Below, in pieces: positions 44,205 to 56,949 of a stretch of 64,000 nucleotides of DNA (position 1 is its first letter; the number at the start of each line of letters is the position of its first letter). The stretch comes from Chloranthus sessilifolius (taxonomy: Eukaryota; Streptophyta; Magnoliopsida; Chloranthales; Chloranthaceae): the NCBI GenBank assembly GCA_021018995.1, contig CM037586.1, forward strand, positions 3,322,328 through 3,386,327, written 5' to 3'. Under the pieces are notes generated by a model. That model worked only from the letters and a program-made list of their open reading frames with translations. It did not search any database and was not told the DNA's origin. Made by a program: the position numbers and the translations under genes.

Positions 44205-45361
44205 TAGGGCTGTCAACGGGACGGGTTTCAGCTCGGACCGGATCGGCCCGTAAGGGCCAGGTTCAAGCTCAAAATTTTACCATATTTAATAAACGGGTCG
44301 GACCGGGTTAAGCTCGAATAAGAAACGGGTTTGGGTTCAGGCTTCAAAATCACAAATAAACAGGCCTAAATAGGCCTTAAAATTTTTGGGCCAATAAGCC
44401 CGGCTCATAAAACCATATAAAAACTTAGGTTTATTCCATCTTCCCTCATTTTTCATTTACAAGCACAACGGGCCCTAGCATAGTAGCATCTCTCTCTCTC
44501 TCTAATTTTCTCAAGGTTTCTTACATCTTCCCTCATTCTTCATTTACAATCGGCCTTAACAGCTCTCTCTCTCTACTTTTCGAGATTATCTTTCTCTCGT
44601 ATTTTTTGGAGAGCCTGGATTTAAATGCGTCGATTTCCTTCATGAGGCATAGATCTGAGATTGTTGTAAGGGTTTCATGAGGCATAGATCTGAGATCGTT
44701 GTTAGGGTTTCATGAGGCATAGATTTGGATGTAGGAAGGGTTTTGTCAGAGGAGGAAGTGGTTTTGAGGTTGGGATTGAAATTACAAGATTTGGATGAAC
44801 GATGGTGATTTGGAGATGAGAAGGGGAGAGGCGTTAGGGCAGGGCTTGTTAGAGAGTGGAGACTTCACTGATTCTCTCTCTCCCTTTCTCTCTTCTCTCT
44901 TCCTTGTGTCTGAGACTCTCCCTCTCTCTCTCCCACTCTCTCCTAAAAAATAATAGAAACCCGTCCCGAATTTGGGCCATAACCCGGTTTTGACCCGATT
45001 AATAATGGGTCAGATTTTTCTAGGCCGGGTTCGAGCTACAACATTCAATAAACGGGCTGAGCCCAGCCCGGCCCGGATAGCATATCGGGTCGGGTTCGGG
45101 CCCTGGATAAAAATTTTGTCCGATACCAATACGTATCGGTATTGGAACTCACCGATACAGTACATTTGATGTACCGTATCGGTGGTTTCCCATACATTTT
45201 ATCCAATGTACCGGACGATACAATCCGGTATCGAAACGTATTGATTTTGGGCTCAGACAATACGCATCAGTTTTCCGAAATTGTAATCCTTGGTTCGGGC
45301 CCTCCTTATAATTTTTTTAAAAAAACGAGCTTACAAAAAACCCGGCCCGTTGACAGCCTTA
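44205..45361. mobile_element. hAT-type MITE, family B copy B1, carrying a nested family A MITE
   Basis: Ends are TAGGGCTGTCAACGGG and, on the other strand, TAAGGCTGTCAACGGG. The 8-bp duplication CACACGGC (44197-44204 and 45362-45369) is exact. Ends carry GGGCCGGGC / CCCGGCCC words and a CT-rich middle (44490-44940) with three copies of TCATGAGGCATAGAT (44640-44720). Family A copy A5 (45102-45292) is inserted in it. It interrupts a hAT transposase tail. The related copy is 18226-18819. Confidence 0.92.
45102..45292. mobile_element. hAT-type MITE, family A copy A5 (191 bp)
   Basis: Ends are CCTGGATAAAAATTTTG and, on the other strand, CAAGGATTACAATTTCGG. The 8-bp duplication GTTCGGGC (45094-45101 and 45293-45300) is exact. 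The interior holds CGATACCAATACGTATCGG-like palindromes. It is the top layer of a three-level nest (A5 in B1 in a hAT tail). Confidence 0.92.
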
Positions 45362-45740
45362 CACACGGCTAATGAGAGAAATTAATGAGGAATTTGATGT
45401 AGAAGCGAGAGATGAAGGGGATGATGATATCAAATTTATTCCTTCCGAAAATGATGAACTTGATTTACACCACGAAGAAGATGAAGATGAGGAGGAACAT
45501 TCAAAATGAACAATTATGTGTTTTAATATATGTTATATTTCAAAATCTTCAAGAAGCCTTGCCATTCCATTTTCACTCCGAAGCCAGCTTGAGGCCTTTA
45601 AAACTCGGTTGAATATTCTTCATGGGATTCAACCAGGACAGCTGGGGATGCTAAGCCTTGCCTTGTGCTCTGGGCCGACGATTGGATTTGCAATAGGTGT
45701 CGCAATGTGAATTTTCGCCGTCATTCGATTTGCCATCGCC

Positions 45741-48700
45741 ATGGCTGCGACGCCACCCGAGCACAGGGCAAGACTGTTGCTGTAAAGACCCGTATTTTGA
45801 ACCCGAGTTAGACTGACCCTGTGTGTGTATTCGGCTCGGCAACCGACGTCACCATTTGTTTTGGATTTTTATCTAGATGTGATTGTGCGGACAGATTTTA
45901 ATTTAGAGCCCATTTGGACCCTCGTGCGAAAGTTGTGCACCGACCTCGATGTAGCCGCTCAACACCGGACTTGAGTTTTAAAATTAGAAGTGTATAATAC
46001 ATAAGATGTGTGTGTGTGTTTTACTTTGTGAGCAATCCTATTATAAGAAGGAATTGCATTCCTGTATTATACTAGGTTTTGTTAAGAGAGGATAGTTACC
46101 CAACCGTGTGAAACTCCTTCTCTCTTCTTCAATCATCGTAGGAGATCGGTTTAGAAAACCTCCTTCTCTAGAACCCTCTTTGTTGAAAACACTTAAACCT
46201 TAGAAAGAACTTGAATCAACCTTGGATTCGTAGTTGGCTATTGGGAGAGGTTGAGATCATTGGGGGCGTGTTGGAGTTGTCTCTGTGAACTCGTGTGATC
46301 GATCGCGGTGCGAATCGTTGAGGAAACCCGTCGGTTTTTATCATCGCTCGAGCAAGGTATCACCGAACTCCGACATTGCCTTAGTATTTTAGTCATAACT
46401 TTTTATCCCGAACTCCGATTAAGACGATTCTTTTTGCGTTGGAAAGCTAATAGAAAAATCTACAACTTTCATGTTTTGACCAACTCATGAATCAATCGTC
46501 TTGATAGTCAAAAAAATATGAGAATGTTACGTCAAATCGCTCGAGCGAGCTATTATCATCGCTCGAGCGAGGTATCACCGAACTCCGGCATTGCCTTAGT
46601 ATTTTAGTCATAACTTTTTATCTCGAACTCCGATTGAGACGATTCTTTTTGCGTTGGAAAGCTAATATAAAAATCTACAACTTTCATGTTTTGACCAACA
46701 CATGAATCAATCGTCTTGATAGTCAAAAAAATATGAGAATGTTACGTCAAATTCTAGGATTGGCGCAACTTGTCTGTTTTGACTTGTTTTGAGAAAGCGC
46801 TTAAATAGGTCTATATTATTAGTAATTAGAGTTTATCTTAATGCATGAACGTATATTGTGATGTAGATTGAGGCGAGAGGCCATCATTAGGTCCTTGCTT
46901 GACTTCGCATAACTCCGAGTTTTAGGTAGGAGAATCTCATCTTCCCAGTATTTTATTGTAATTCGCATGGATATTTTGAATTAAAATCTTTGAACTTGCA
47001 TATGCCATTGAAATCACATCTAAATTGAAATTGATATGAATGACTAAAAATCTAAATCTACCTAAATCACGAAACACAGATCGCTTAAGCTCAAAATCAA
47101 ATCAAGAACCCGAACTATGTATAAGAGGCTTCCATCCGATTATATTAGTATCGCATTTGTTTTATGATTGACTGACGACCCTCAAAATTCTGAACAACTT
47201 CAGCACAAGTTTCCCTCATTACGCAGGGCTTGTTGCATCTGAAAAGGGTTCATGAACGGCGATGGTAGGTAGGGGTTCCCATCGGCTATATTCACCGCTT
47301 CTCGAGATATAGTTTACTCGGGAGGTATTTTAAGTTGAGGATTAAGTCATGAATTCTTGAACTTTGCATATAGAAGTTAGAGAAACTAAGACAACTGAAA
47401 GCCTTTGCATACACATTTAGAAATAAATCTTACATATGATTTCGCACCTAAATTCATTTATTATCTACTTATATGTTTGACAAGCTATATTAGATATTTG
47501 TTTTGAAACCATGTTAGTTAAAGTAAAATCTAGATGTCTTTCTTCTCTTGAGCTTTGTTGGTTAGCTCACTCGACTATACGTCCTGTGTTCGTATTGCGT
47601 GGCTATTGTATGTGGCCGATCGACTACGTGCCTGAGGAAGAGCTTGAGGTTCCTCCTGAGGAGTTTTTCCCAGTATAGAACTTACTGATTTTCTTATTTG
47701 TGGTGAGAGTTAGACTTGAATTTGTGGGCCCATTTTAGTTGGATACCATAGTTTTATATTTGACGTTGATTTCTGTTATGAGCCATGTTTCGATGATGGT
47801 CGGCCATCATTGGTGGTTCTTTACTTTTAATTGCTTCCGCATTTATTTTAGCTATGGATATTTATTGCGCTTTACTCTGATATGTGCCCTGTTTGTCCGG
47901 CTTATCGTTTATTCGATAGGTTGGCGAACCGGCCTTTCCTATACCTGAGGGATTGGAAAAGTCGGGTCGTCACAGTTGCATTCGCAGACGATCGGATTCC
48001 AATATCGAGGACTGGGAAGCAAACCATTTTAAATGATTCTCAGTTATGTGATATTTCGATAGTCGCGAAGAAGAACAAACCGGCCATCACGTCCTTTTTG
48101 GAGATTTTGACCACCGACCCAGCACATCGTATGCCCATGCTATGAGTCCATGCCCGGTTTTGTCGCCTACGAGTGGCCCCCCGGCTAGGGATGATCTTTC
48201 AAGTTCCGGGTCTCTCAGGTTCGACCTCACCCAGTTTCGCTCTCTCGCCGCTAACCTTCGCTATTTCTGGTTGGTCATCGTTGCAAACAAAGACATATTT
48301 TCATTGTTCTCTATACATACATGGATTAATAACAACTGGGAATATACAGATAGACCTAAGGTATCTACTATTTCTCCCTCTATGTTCCTATTGCGGTTCG
48401 GGTCGGAGGAAGGTGCCTCGGGTATTTGTCTCAAAAAACGGATCTTCATCAACGGTTGCCCGATTGAATGTCGACAGTGGGAGCCTACTGTGGGCGAGGT
48501 ACAAGTTCAAGAGGAGGACGGGTCTGGTTACACATTTTTGGGCTTCCGATCCATGAGTGGTCCCCGGAGGTGTTCCTAGGGATCAGGAACTGATGTGGTC
48601 GCTTTGTCCGGGTCGACCGGCGCTTGACGGATCTCTGGGATACGACTCACGCTCGCATCCTTGTGGTTGTCGATTCGCTAGATAGGATCCCTCGCATCAT

Positions 48701-50190
48701 CGAAATGCGGATTGACGGCCATCGTTGTCAGCTCATTGTAGAAATCGTGCGACTGGAGCGGACTGTCTTCAAGCATCAACCGGTCGAAATTGCTTCGGGG
48801 CAGTAGTAGTTCAGCCGTTGCCTGATCTAATCGGACATCGAGGGGCTTCGCCGGATCAGATACCGGCGAGAGGCGCAGAGGGGTGCTCAGCCACGAACTC
48901 GGCACACGACCTGTGCCCATTCATCCATCCAACCTCGCCGGCGGGGGACGGCGTCGCCTCCCGTTTGTTCCGGATCGCTCATTCTTTGCCGGTCGAGGGT
49001 TTGGAGGTTGGAACTGATGATGTGGCGACAGTGAGTGTGCCGGCGGTGGAGCTCGCGCCAACGAGAGGATCAACGGTCCAGATCACCTCGTATAATGAGC
49101 CAAAAAACGTACACCTGCAAGTACAGAGGGTAGGTGAGATAAGGGGGCTGATGGATGGGACGAACAAGGTTGGATATCATACCTAGGATCCAATGGAGCT
49201 CGACGCGATCAGTCTTCTTTTGAGAAATGTTTCTTCTGGTTGCAAAAAAGGTGTAAGGGTTTATCTAAAGGAGAAAAAGGTGTAGGGTGGTGCCTCGGGG
49301 AGCGAGAAAGGATGTAGAGCTGCCACATCGCCCAGCTCTGGAAGTCTCTGGAGGGTCTTCAGTGAGTTTGAAGGGTTTTGACCGCAGGACTCATAGAGGG
49401 AGGGGTTTGAATCCCGCGCTGGGGGAGGAGGCACGTGGGATGGTGACGTGGCATCCTTCGACGACTCTAGGGGGCGACACGTGTTTTGAGCAAGGAATCC
49501 ACGCTAGTCGAGTCTTAATGTGTACTAATGGCCCGGTGGGGGAGTTCTGGGTTGGACCTAAACATCATATACGCCCGGTCATATCGAGCGGGCCGACCCA
49601 CAACTATGTCGGACCAGTTTTGTTGGGTTCCACTCATCGGTTGTGGACCGACCCGGGGAATCAATTTGTATCCCATTATGAGGAAGAGGAGACCCACGTT
49701 TCCTTTTCAAATGGAGAGTTTGGAAAGAATAGCGACAGCGTGGTGGACGACCTCCGGTGGAGCAGAGCCACCCCCCGGGAAGCCGCTACGGCCTCTGGAG
49801 ACAAGTTGGACTCGAGATTTGTGGTGCCAGAGATGGAGGTTCAAAGGGGGTGCTGGCCAAACACGAGTACTGATGAGCTGAGAAGCCTGACGGTCGGGAA
49901 TCTGCAGTTACAACCTTGTCCAGATCCATCTCAATTTTTACTTGCCCTGGAAGCGGAAACGGTGGCGGAAATCAACCGGTTGATCGAATTGGGGCAAAAC
50001 CTCGGGATGTTGTTTAAGGGATCCCAGGCTGAGTTGCGGGAGGTGTTCAGATCAATTATCACGTGTTGTGAGGATATCAAGAGAAAGCGGCGGGGTGGAT
50101 CGCGGGAGCTAGCGCGGCTACAATGGGGTATGTCGAATGGGAGAAGGGTGGGGGGGGGTTGTAACCGTCTTCATCCGATTGGGCGGGCTT
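45741..50190 (+). pseudogene. LINE B ORF1 (DUF4283-like RNA-binding protein), interrupted by a solo LTR
   Basis: The start MAATPPEHRARLL lies at 45741-45779, immediately left of the solo LTR. To its right (about 47975 on) come FADDRIPISRTGKQTILND and KKNKPAITSFLEIL. At 48290-48480 is a DUF4283-like block (WINNNWEYTDRPKVST, FLLRFGSEEGASG, FINGCPIECRQWEP), then RFVRVDRRLTDLWD and ARILVVVD, the usual plant L1 ORF1 order. The remainder to about 50190 is low-complexity linker and LLALEAETVAEINRLIELGQ, probably a helical segment. Several frame changes. Confidence 0.72.
45781..47974. repeat. Solo LTR (2194 bp) inside LINE B
   Basis: Begins TGTAAAGACCCGTATTTTG, ends AAGTCGGGTCGTCACA (TG...CA) and is flanked by an exact 5-bp duplication GTTGC (45776-45780 and 47975-47979). 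Length and ends suggest a gypsy-type LTR, but with no coding part the family is uncertain. It contains a tandem pair of about 215 bp (46339-46553 and 46554-46768) marked by the palindrome CGCTCGAGCGA. It is unrelated to the gypsy-1/2 LTRs. A fossil left by LTR recombination. Confidence 0.9.
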
Positions 50191-50207
50191 TTGAATTGGT
50201 TTCGATT

Positions 50208-53200
50208 ATGAAGATGTTGCCTTGGAATGTGAGGGGAATCAGTGATCGTCTGAAGCGGATGGGGGTTAAGCAAGCGATTGCAGCGTTTAAACCAGTCATT
50301 GTTACCCTTCAAGAAACAAAGTGCGAAAGTTCTGACAGAAGGAAGGTCGTTTCGGCCATGGGAGGGGGGGAGCTGGGATTGGGTCAGAGTCGATTCTATC
50401 GGTGCCTCCGGAGGGATTCTCGTGGCCTGATCGTCGGTTATGTTTGATAAGGTGGATGAGGAATTGGGGTGTTTTTCAGCCTCTGTGGTGCTTCGGGATA
50501 AAGTGTCAGGGAAGTATTGGAGTTTTGCGGGCATTTGTGGCCCGGCGACTGACCGGGAGAGGGGGGATTTTTGGTTCGAGCTGAATGCTTTGGCTGCTCG
50601 ATGGGAATTTCCCCTATGCTTGGTTGGTGATTTTAATGCTATCCGGTGGGATTTTGAGAAGCAGGGTGGTCCTGCTAATCTTAGGGTCACGAGGGATTTC
50701 AACTCCTTCATAACGAATTGGGGTTTATTGGATATCCCACTGATGGGGACTCCATTTACGTGGTCTAGTCTGCAAGATTCGTCGTCTCTTAGCAGGCTAG
50801 ACAGATTTCAATGTTCTACCGACTGGCTCGACTATTTCCCTGGGGCGCGATTAGAAGCTTTCGCCCGTGCCATCTCAGATCATCGGCCTATTGTACTCAC
50901 TTGTGAGTCCCGTGGAAAGGGACCGTCACCTTTCTATTTGAAAACATGTGGTTAATGAATGAGGTTTTTCGGGAGAAGGTTCGGGGTTGGTGGTCGAAAC
51001 CGGTGTCGAATGGGACGGCTGCTTACCGTTTCCTCTCTAAGCTTCGTCAGTTAAAGGATAGTATTAAGATCTGGAACAGAGATGAATATGGAAGGGTGCA
51101 CATTAGAAAGGAGAACTTACTCTCAAAGCTGAAAATGTTGGATAATTTGGAGGAGAACAGAAACCTTTCGACTGATGAGAGGGAGGTTAGAATGCAAACA
51201 AAGATGGAGTACAGAGAGACCTGTAGGGCCGAGGAAGTGTTTTGGATGCTCGGTGGTTTACAGAGGGGGATGCCAACACGAAGTACTTCCATGCGGTTGC
51301 AAATGCCCGCAATAAATCAAAGTATTTGGGGAGCATCATCGTAGATGGGGTGTCGTACTCGGGCCACGATCAGGTGCAGGATAATATCGTACACTTTTAC
51401 GAACGACTGTATACAGATGAGGGCCTTCCGAGGCCGGGTTTGGATCAGCTGCAATTCACCTCTCTTTCGAAGGGTAGGGAGCTGGAGAGTACCTTTACGG
51501 AAGATGAAGTGTTGACAGCGATCACATTTGGGGGCAGCAATAAAGCGCCGGGGCCGGACGATTTTACCACGGAATTCTACTGTGCGTTCTGGGAGACCAT
51601 TAAGGCAGATCTACTGGAGTTTTCCATGAGTTTCATTCGACTGGCTTTATCGGGAGAGCTTTAAACTCTACGTTTATTGCTGTCATTCCCAAGATACATG
51701 AGGCTAAGAATATTTCCGACTACCGACCAATTAGCCTGATTAATTGAATTTACAAGATTATGTCGAGGGTGCTGGCCAACAGGCTTAAGTGGGTGATGGG
51801 CTCCATTATTTTTGGCAATCAAGGGACTTTTGTCCGAGGTAGACATCTAACGGATCTTTTGGCAGTGGCTAATGAGACCATTCACTTGGCCTATACACAA
51901 CATAGGCCGGCTGTGGTCTGGAAGGTAGATATAGAGAAAGCTTACGACCGGGTCAGATGGGGGAATTTAGAATATATGTTGAGAAGGTTGGGGTTCGATG
52001 CCATTTGGAGGAAGTGAATGTGCGCGTGCTATTCTTCCCCGTGGTTTTCGGTGTTGATAAATGGCACATCGGCCGGGTATTTTAAGAGCTCTAAGAGTCT
52101 CAGGCAGGGAGATCCCTTATCCCCGTTCCTATTTAATATTGTTGGGGAGGCTTTATCCGAGCTGATCGAGGGCGCAAGGGACTTGGACATGCTTACTGGC
52201 ATCCTTGTTGGTGAGCAGGGCAGATTCATCACGCACTTGCAGTATGCGGACGATACTATTTTATTTGGGAAGGCTGATGTGACAAAACTCTGCGCTATGG
52301 CTGATGTGCTTTCGGTGTATGAAGCGGTGTCGGGGCAGCGGGTTAATCTCCTCAAATCAACTGTATCAGGCATTGGTGTGGAGGATGACTACCTGACCAT
52401 CATGGCCGGTTCGGTTAGGTGTGGTGTTGAGGGGTTGCCTATTAGGTACCTAAGTTTGCCGCTCGGGATCAGAAAGCCTACAAGCCGCGATTGGCTCCCG
52501 GTTGTGTAGAGATTTGAGCAGCACTTGTCTCGCTAAAATTCTTGATCGGCTGGAACGTATCTAAAGGTCGTTTCTTTGGGAGGGGGCAGGTATGAACAGG
52601 CGATATCATCTTGTCAATTGGGACACGTGCCAGCTGTCTATGGTATGTCGTAGGTTGGGGATTCGGAATCTTAAGAGGACTAATTTGGCGCTGCTGGGAA
52701 AGTGGATTTGGAGAGCTGGAAGGGAGGAGGAGAAGGGAAGTCTCTGGTGGCTTGTTTTGTGCGAAAAATATGGGCTATCCTGGGGGAGTTGGAGGATAGG
52801 TCTTTCAACCCACAGGAGTACCTCGCCGTGGTGGAGAGATATTTCCCATGTTTGGAAGTCTCTGGCTAAAGGGTTGCGCTACAGTTGGGGATGTGGTTCC
52901 CGTATTCGTTTCTGGGAGGATTCGTGGCTGGAGATGGGTCCGCTTAGGGCTGTATACCCGGAAATCTATGCCCTTTCATCAAACCCGAGTGGTAGGATTG
53001 ACGAGTTTGAATCTGTCGCCAGTGGGAGGAGTGTTTGGGATGTAGTCATCAGAAAGCGACTCAAGGACAGCGAGGTGGGGAGCTATTTGGACCTGCTGAG
53101 TAGGTTGTATGAGGCACAACAAAACAATCTACGGGCTTATCAGAGGGTTTGAGCCCTTAATCGGGATGAGAAGTTCAACGTCAAAGTGCTATATCGTTGG

Positions 53201-53717
53201 TTGTCGCGCGGTCCGCTTATCAGGTTCGAAGGTAAATGGTTGTGGAGTGAACTTATTCCTCTGAAGTTCCGTTTCTTTGTTTGGGCATTGTGCAAAGATA
53301 GAATACTTACCAAGGACCAGCTGATTCGGAGGGGTAATGACGTCCCGAATTTGTGTGTAATGTGTTCCGATGGGGAGGGGAGTTCGCTGCCCATCTTTTC
53401 CTTCATTGCCATGTGGCTATTGAGGTGTAGGGTGCCATACTGAGAGCTTTTGGTGTATCTTGGACTATGGCTCAGACGCCTTATCTGTTTTTGTTTAGCT
53501 GAGTTGCGGTGAAGGTGAAGGGGTGGAAAGGGTGGTTTGGAGGGCGACAATGTTCGCCGTTCTGTGGTGTTTATGGCGCGAGAGAAATTTCAGAATTTTC
53601 AAAGAGAAAACCAAACCCGTCGGAATGGTTATTAGGTCTGTCTCGGAACTAGTGCAGTTTTGGGTTGCGCATGGAGATGGGGATAGCTTTTGCAATTTCC
53701 TTTGGGACCCGGGTTAA
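50208..53717 (+). pseudogene. LINE B ORF2 (endonuclease, reverse transcriptase, zinc knuckle), few breaks
   Basis: Endonuclease: WNVRGISDRLKRMG, VTLQETKCES (catalytic Glu), LCLVGDFNAIRW (Asp/Asn pair), LMGTPFTWSS, LSRLDRF and ISDHRPI (catalytic His). Reverse transcriptase: GGSNKAPGPDDFTTEFYCAFW, VWKVDIEKAYDRVRWG, SLRQGDPLSPFLFNIVGEAL, LQYADDTILFGKADV (catalytic YADD) and PIRYLSLPLG. After a thumb region, the zf-RVT knuckle (LWSELIPLKFRFFVWALCKD, CVMCSD) lies at about 53230-53400 and LWCLWRERNFRIF at about 53560. Frame changes occur near 50430, 51250, 51660-51760 (with in-frame stops), 52018 and 52510. Such enzymes nick DNA and copy the LINE RNA at the target. Confidence 0.85.
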
Positions 53718-53865
53718 GGGGGCAATGCTCTTGGAGTCCTACATGGTGTTGTTTGCTTTTCTTTGTTTGTTACATATAGTTTTTTGATATGAGTGTCGTG
53801 ATTGTATTGGGTTTCAGCGCCTTGCTGATTTTTAATATAATCTGTATTACTGATAATATATATAT

Positions 53866-54011
53866 ATATATATGTTATATTTTTAGACTACCTGATTATG
53901 TGAAATTGTGATGGTTAAAGTTGAACTTCATACTTAGTAGTATTTACTTGAATTGAATTCAATTGTGTGTTTAAATATAATTTCTAAACCGTGAATTTCC
54001 TCTTTTGATAC

Positions 54012-54095
<84 letters not shown>

Positions 54096-54108
54096 TCACA
54101 CTCACACT

Positions 54109-54140
<32 letters not shown>

Positions 54141-54209
54141 GTGACCGCTGATTCTTGAGGCACCTGCTCAGGCACCGCCCACTCGATCCGCCGGAACATT
54201 CACCCAACT
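53866..54209. repeat. (TA)n and (CA)n microsatellite between LINE B and gypsy-2
   Basis: A (TA)n run of about 75 bp at 54017-54091 leads into ACTCACACTCACAC and (CA)n to about 54126, then (TA)n again to 54140. No gene. Repeat-coded peptides on the minus strand are artefacts. Confidence 0.9.
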
Positions 54210-56339
54210 GCCCACCAACTTTAGAAACATTGGTATCAGAGACAGGTTCTAGGTTAGGGCATTTGCTTGTCATTTTAATTTTGTTGCATTCTATTCCATT
54301 GTTGGTCCATATTGCATGTCATATTAGAACCCGTAGTAGAAATCTGTGATCACCATAGACTCAAGTGAGATTGTCGATGCTCTTAAGGGCATCCGAGCTG
54401 AGTTGGGTTCAATCAATGAGAGAATGAATGTCATGGAGCAAGCCCAAATGACTAATGGAAGGCTAAATCGGTTGGAAGGAGTTGAAGAGCAACAAGACCA
54501 ACACCATGAGCATACTGGTCTGTGCTTTGAACGCGGCGGTCAACAAAATGATCGGAATCTAAGCCATAGGGAAGTAGATCATCGCGGAGATGACTACGAT
54601 TCGGCTGGGAAACTCCTCAAAAATGTTCGAGTTAAATTTCCAACCTACGATGGAAGAATGATGATCCTCTAAATATGGATCATCATTTTGAGTGGTATGG
54701 CATGAGCGACGAGCGATGTGTTAGGCTCGCCAAGATAAAGTTCATCGATCAAACTTGACTCTTTTGAGTCAATGTCAAGCGCTTGAGAGCAAACATGGGT
54801 CATGCTCTCATTACCCATTGGGAAGACATGAAGGAACGACTTCCAGTTTAGGGCGTCCCTCTATCAAACTACACCCGCCTACTTGATCAATGGCAGAACT
54901 TACGTCAGGGTAGTATGCTTGTGTCCGAGTACATTGGCAAATTCAAGGAGTTTATAATGAGGGCCAATGTATTGGAAGATCTTCAAGTCACTCTCTCTAG
55001 ATTTCGTACTAGATTGCGATTGGAATTACAAAAAGAGTTCATCTCTCACCCCGTTGAAACACTTGAAGAGTGTTACGCCATTATTCAAGGCTTTGAACGA
55101 TACTTGAAAATGACGGTAGGGAGGTGATTTGAATCACATACCGGTCAACATCGTGTCGGAGAGATGAGGCTTAGTGCCGGGAACTCACCTCTCAAACCTA
55201 CAAAACCCACTCCTACCAATGTGAGGTTTGACAAGGGAAAAGGTGTGGTTGGAGAATCCGCGAAGGGTAATTCTCAAGCAAAGTGCTATAAGTGTCAAGG
55301 GCTGGGACACTTTGTCGTCGAATGCCCTACAAGAGACCTCTAAAGGAATCTCTTAATTGAAGGAGAGGAAGACGAGGATGATGAAGGTGTTGAGGAAGAA
55401 GTGTACAAGCCGGGCATCACACCTAGTGATGAGGAAGGTCTTGATAGTGGTATGCCTTAGTTGTGAGGTATGCCCTTGCACAACCTCAATGGGATGAAAA
55501 AGAGGATTGGCGTAGGGAAAACATCTTTCACACTTTCGCCAAATGTGGAGAGAAGAGTTGTAGGGTTATCGTGGATAGCGGGAGTTGTACCAATGTGGTG
55601 TCGACACATACCATCACCCGCTTAGGGCTTACACCCAAAGCTCACCCGAGACCATACAAAGTCACATGGATTGACTCTTCATCTATTCCCGTGTCCCAAA
55701 GGTGTCGTCTGCTGATTCAACTGGCTTCGTATTCGATCACCTTATGATGCGATGTAGTGTCGATGGATGTAGGCCACATCATTTTAGGAAAGTCATGGCT
55801 CTATGATATGGACATGACCCTTCTTAATCCATCTAATATATGCACGTTCACTTATAAGGGAAAGAAGATCACTTAAAACCCCTTGCCTCCCAAAACACCA
55901 TCGACTAATAAAATTGAGAAGGGCGGTCAGTTTAAGACACAGGTCAAAATTTCGTTCGATACCGATACGTATCGGTTTTGGACATGGGTGATAAAATGGG
56001 TTTTTACCGTATCTCTCTCAAAACATAGTATTTATCGTCCGATACAGGCAATTTATCGCCCATATCGGACGATAAATTGAAATTATTGGACGATAATTTG
56101 ATAATTTCATGTTTTCCGAAACATTTCCAAAACCACCATACGGACGATAATTTAACCGTATCGTCCGTATCAGACAATAATTTCAAATTATCGTCCGATA
56201 ATTTGAAGTTTTCTCATGTGGGTTCGCCCGATAATTATCGTCCATTTTGACGCCGAATCGACGCCTGAAAAGTGCGGGATCACCGCTAAATCGCCGAAGA
56301 AAACAGAGAAGGGATGTGTCTTACGATTTTTGGTCATTT

Positions 56340-56510
56340 CCCCTCATTTTCTTACATTTTAGGGGTTAAAATTTTAAGATCTACTCTTGAAATTTCAAGA
56401 TCTACCCTTAAATTTCTAGATCTACCCTTAAAATCTCAAGATATATCCTAAAATTTCAAGATCAACCCTTAAATTTCAGGATCAACCCTTAAATTATTTA
56501 TAAAAATTAA
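56340..56510. repeat. Short tandem array in hAT-1 (about 20-22 bp unit)
   Basis: Six or so diverged units of the form AAATTTCAAGATCTACCCTT, with phase drift. Part of the non-coding left third of hAT-1. Confidence 0.75.
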
Positions 56511-56535
56511 TTTAAAATGGAGAATGGGACATGTG

Positions 56536-56632
56536 TAACACGTGTGTGTGTGTGTGTGTGTTATATATATATCCCTTGAGACTTGAGTTATCTATAAAAA
56601 GTAATTTAAAATGGGACATGAGACATGCCTGG

Positions 56633-56673
<41 letters not shown>
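56536..56673. repeat. Duplicated (GT)n-(AT)n microsatellite block in hAT-1
   Basis: Two blocks with (GT)n then (AT)n, at about 56541-56570 and 56636-56675, each preceded by AAAA-TAATTTAAAATGG-like sequence and ACATG. They look like one duplicated segment of about 95 bp. Confidence 0.75.
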
Positions 56674-56677
<4 letters not shown>

Positions 56678-56694
56678 GTCCCTGGAGTTATTAA

Positions 56695-56940
56695 TACATG
56701 TGTGACATGTGTCATGGGGTATGTGACACATGTGACACATCAATTACATATATGACACATCAATTACACACGTGTCACATGTGTCGCGACACATGTAATT
56801 GATGTGTCACATATGTGACACATACCCCATGGCACATCAATTACACATGTGTCAAATGTGGGATGGGGTATGTGACACATCAATTACACATGTCACACAT
56901 ACGAACATACCCCATGATGCATGTGACACATCAATTTCAA
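56695..56940. repeat. Palindromic GTGACACATCAATTACACATG array in hAT-1
   Basis: Repeated TGTGACACATCAATTACA words in both orientations, spaced by ACATGTGTCA and a recurring CATACCCCATG. A sharp centre of symmetry lies at GTGTCGCGACAC (about 56780-56791), so the region can fold on itself. Function unknown. Confidence 0.8.
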
Positions 56941-56949
56941 ATAAATATG

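Larger units (their letters stand above)
44050..45510 (+). pseudogene. hAT transposase C-terminal tail, broken by a nested MITE
   Basis: Left of the MITE the frame reads ILEWLVDPNEEVFPSEFLTWG, which resembles PWMVDSPDELVFYEEDLTWA of the hAT-2 tail (28420-28480). Right of the MITE (45370-45510) an acidic run follows, EFDVEARDEGDDDIKFIPS to a TGA. This is the acidic tail common to plant hAT transposases. No transposase core was found to the left, so it is a fragment of a third hAT copy. Confidence 0.6.
45600..53865 (+). mobile_element. L1-type LINE B, carrying a solo LTR in ORF1
   Basis: Sister of LINE A: ORF1 from about 45741, ORF2 from about 50208, and a 3' end ...TTAATATAATCTGTATTACTG followed by a (TA)n-rich tail at about 53855-53875. 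Without the 2.2 kb solo LTR it is about 6.1 kb. ORF2 is better preserved than in LINE A, with only a few frame breaks. The 5' limit (45520-45660) is approximate and no target duplication was found. Confidence 0.82.

Noticed and set aside
46339-46768. Paired CGCTCGAGCGA-containing units as an independent satellite
   Set aside because: Both units lie within a 2.2 kb TG...CA unit with a 5-bp duplication, so they are a duplication within a solo LTR.
53984-54273. Tyr/Ile-repeat proteins on the minus strand
   Set aside because: Translation of (TA)n and (CA)n microsatellites.
56512-56755. His/Thr- or Val/Cys-repeat peptides
   Set aside because: Translation of (GT)n runs inside hAT-1.
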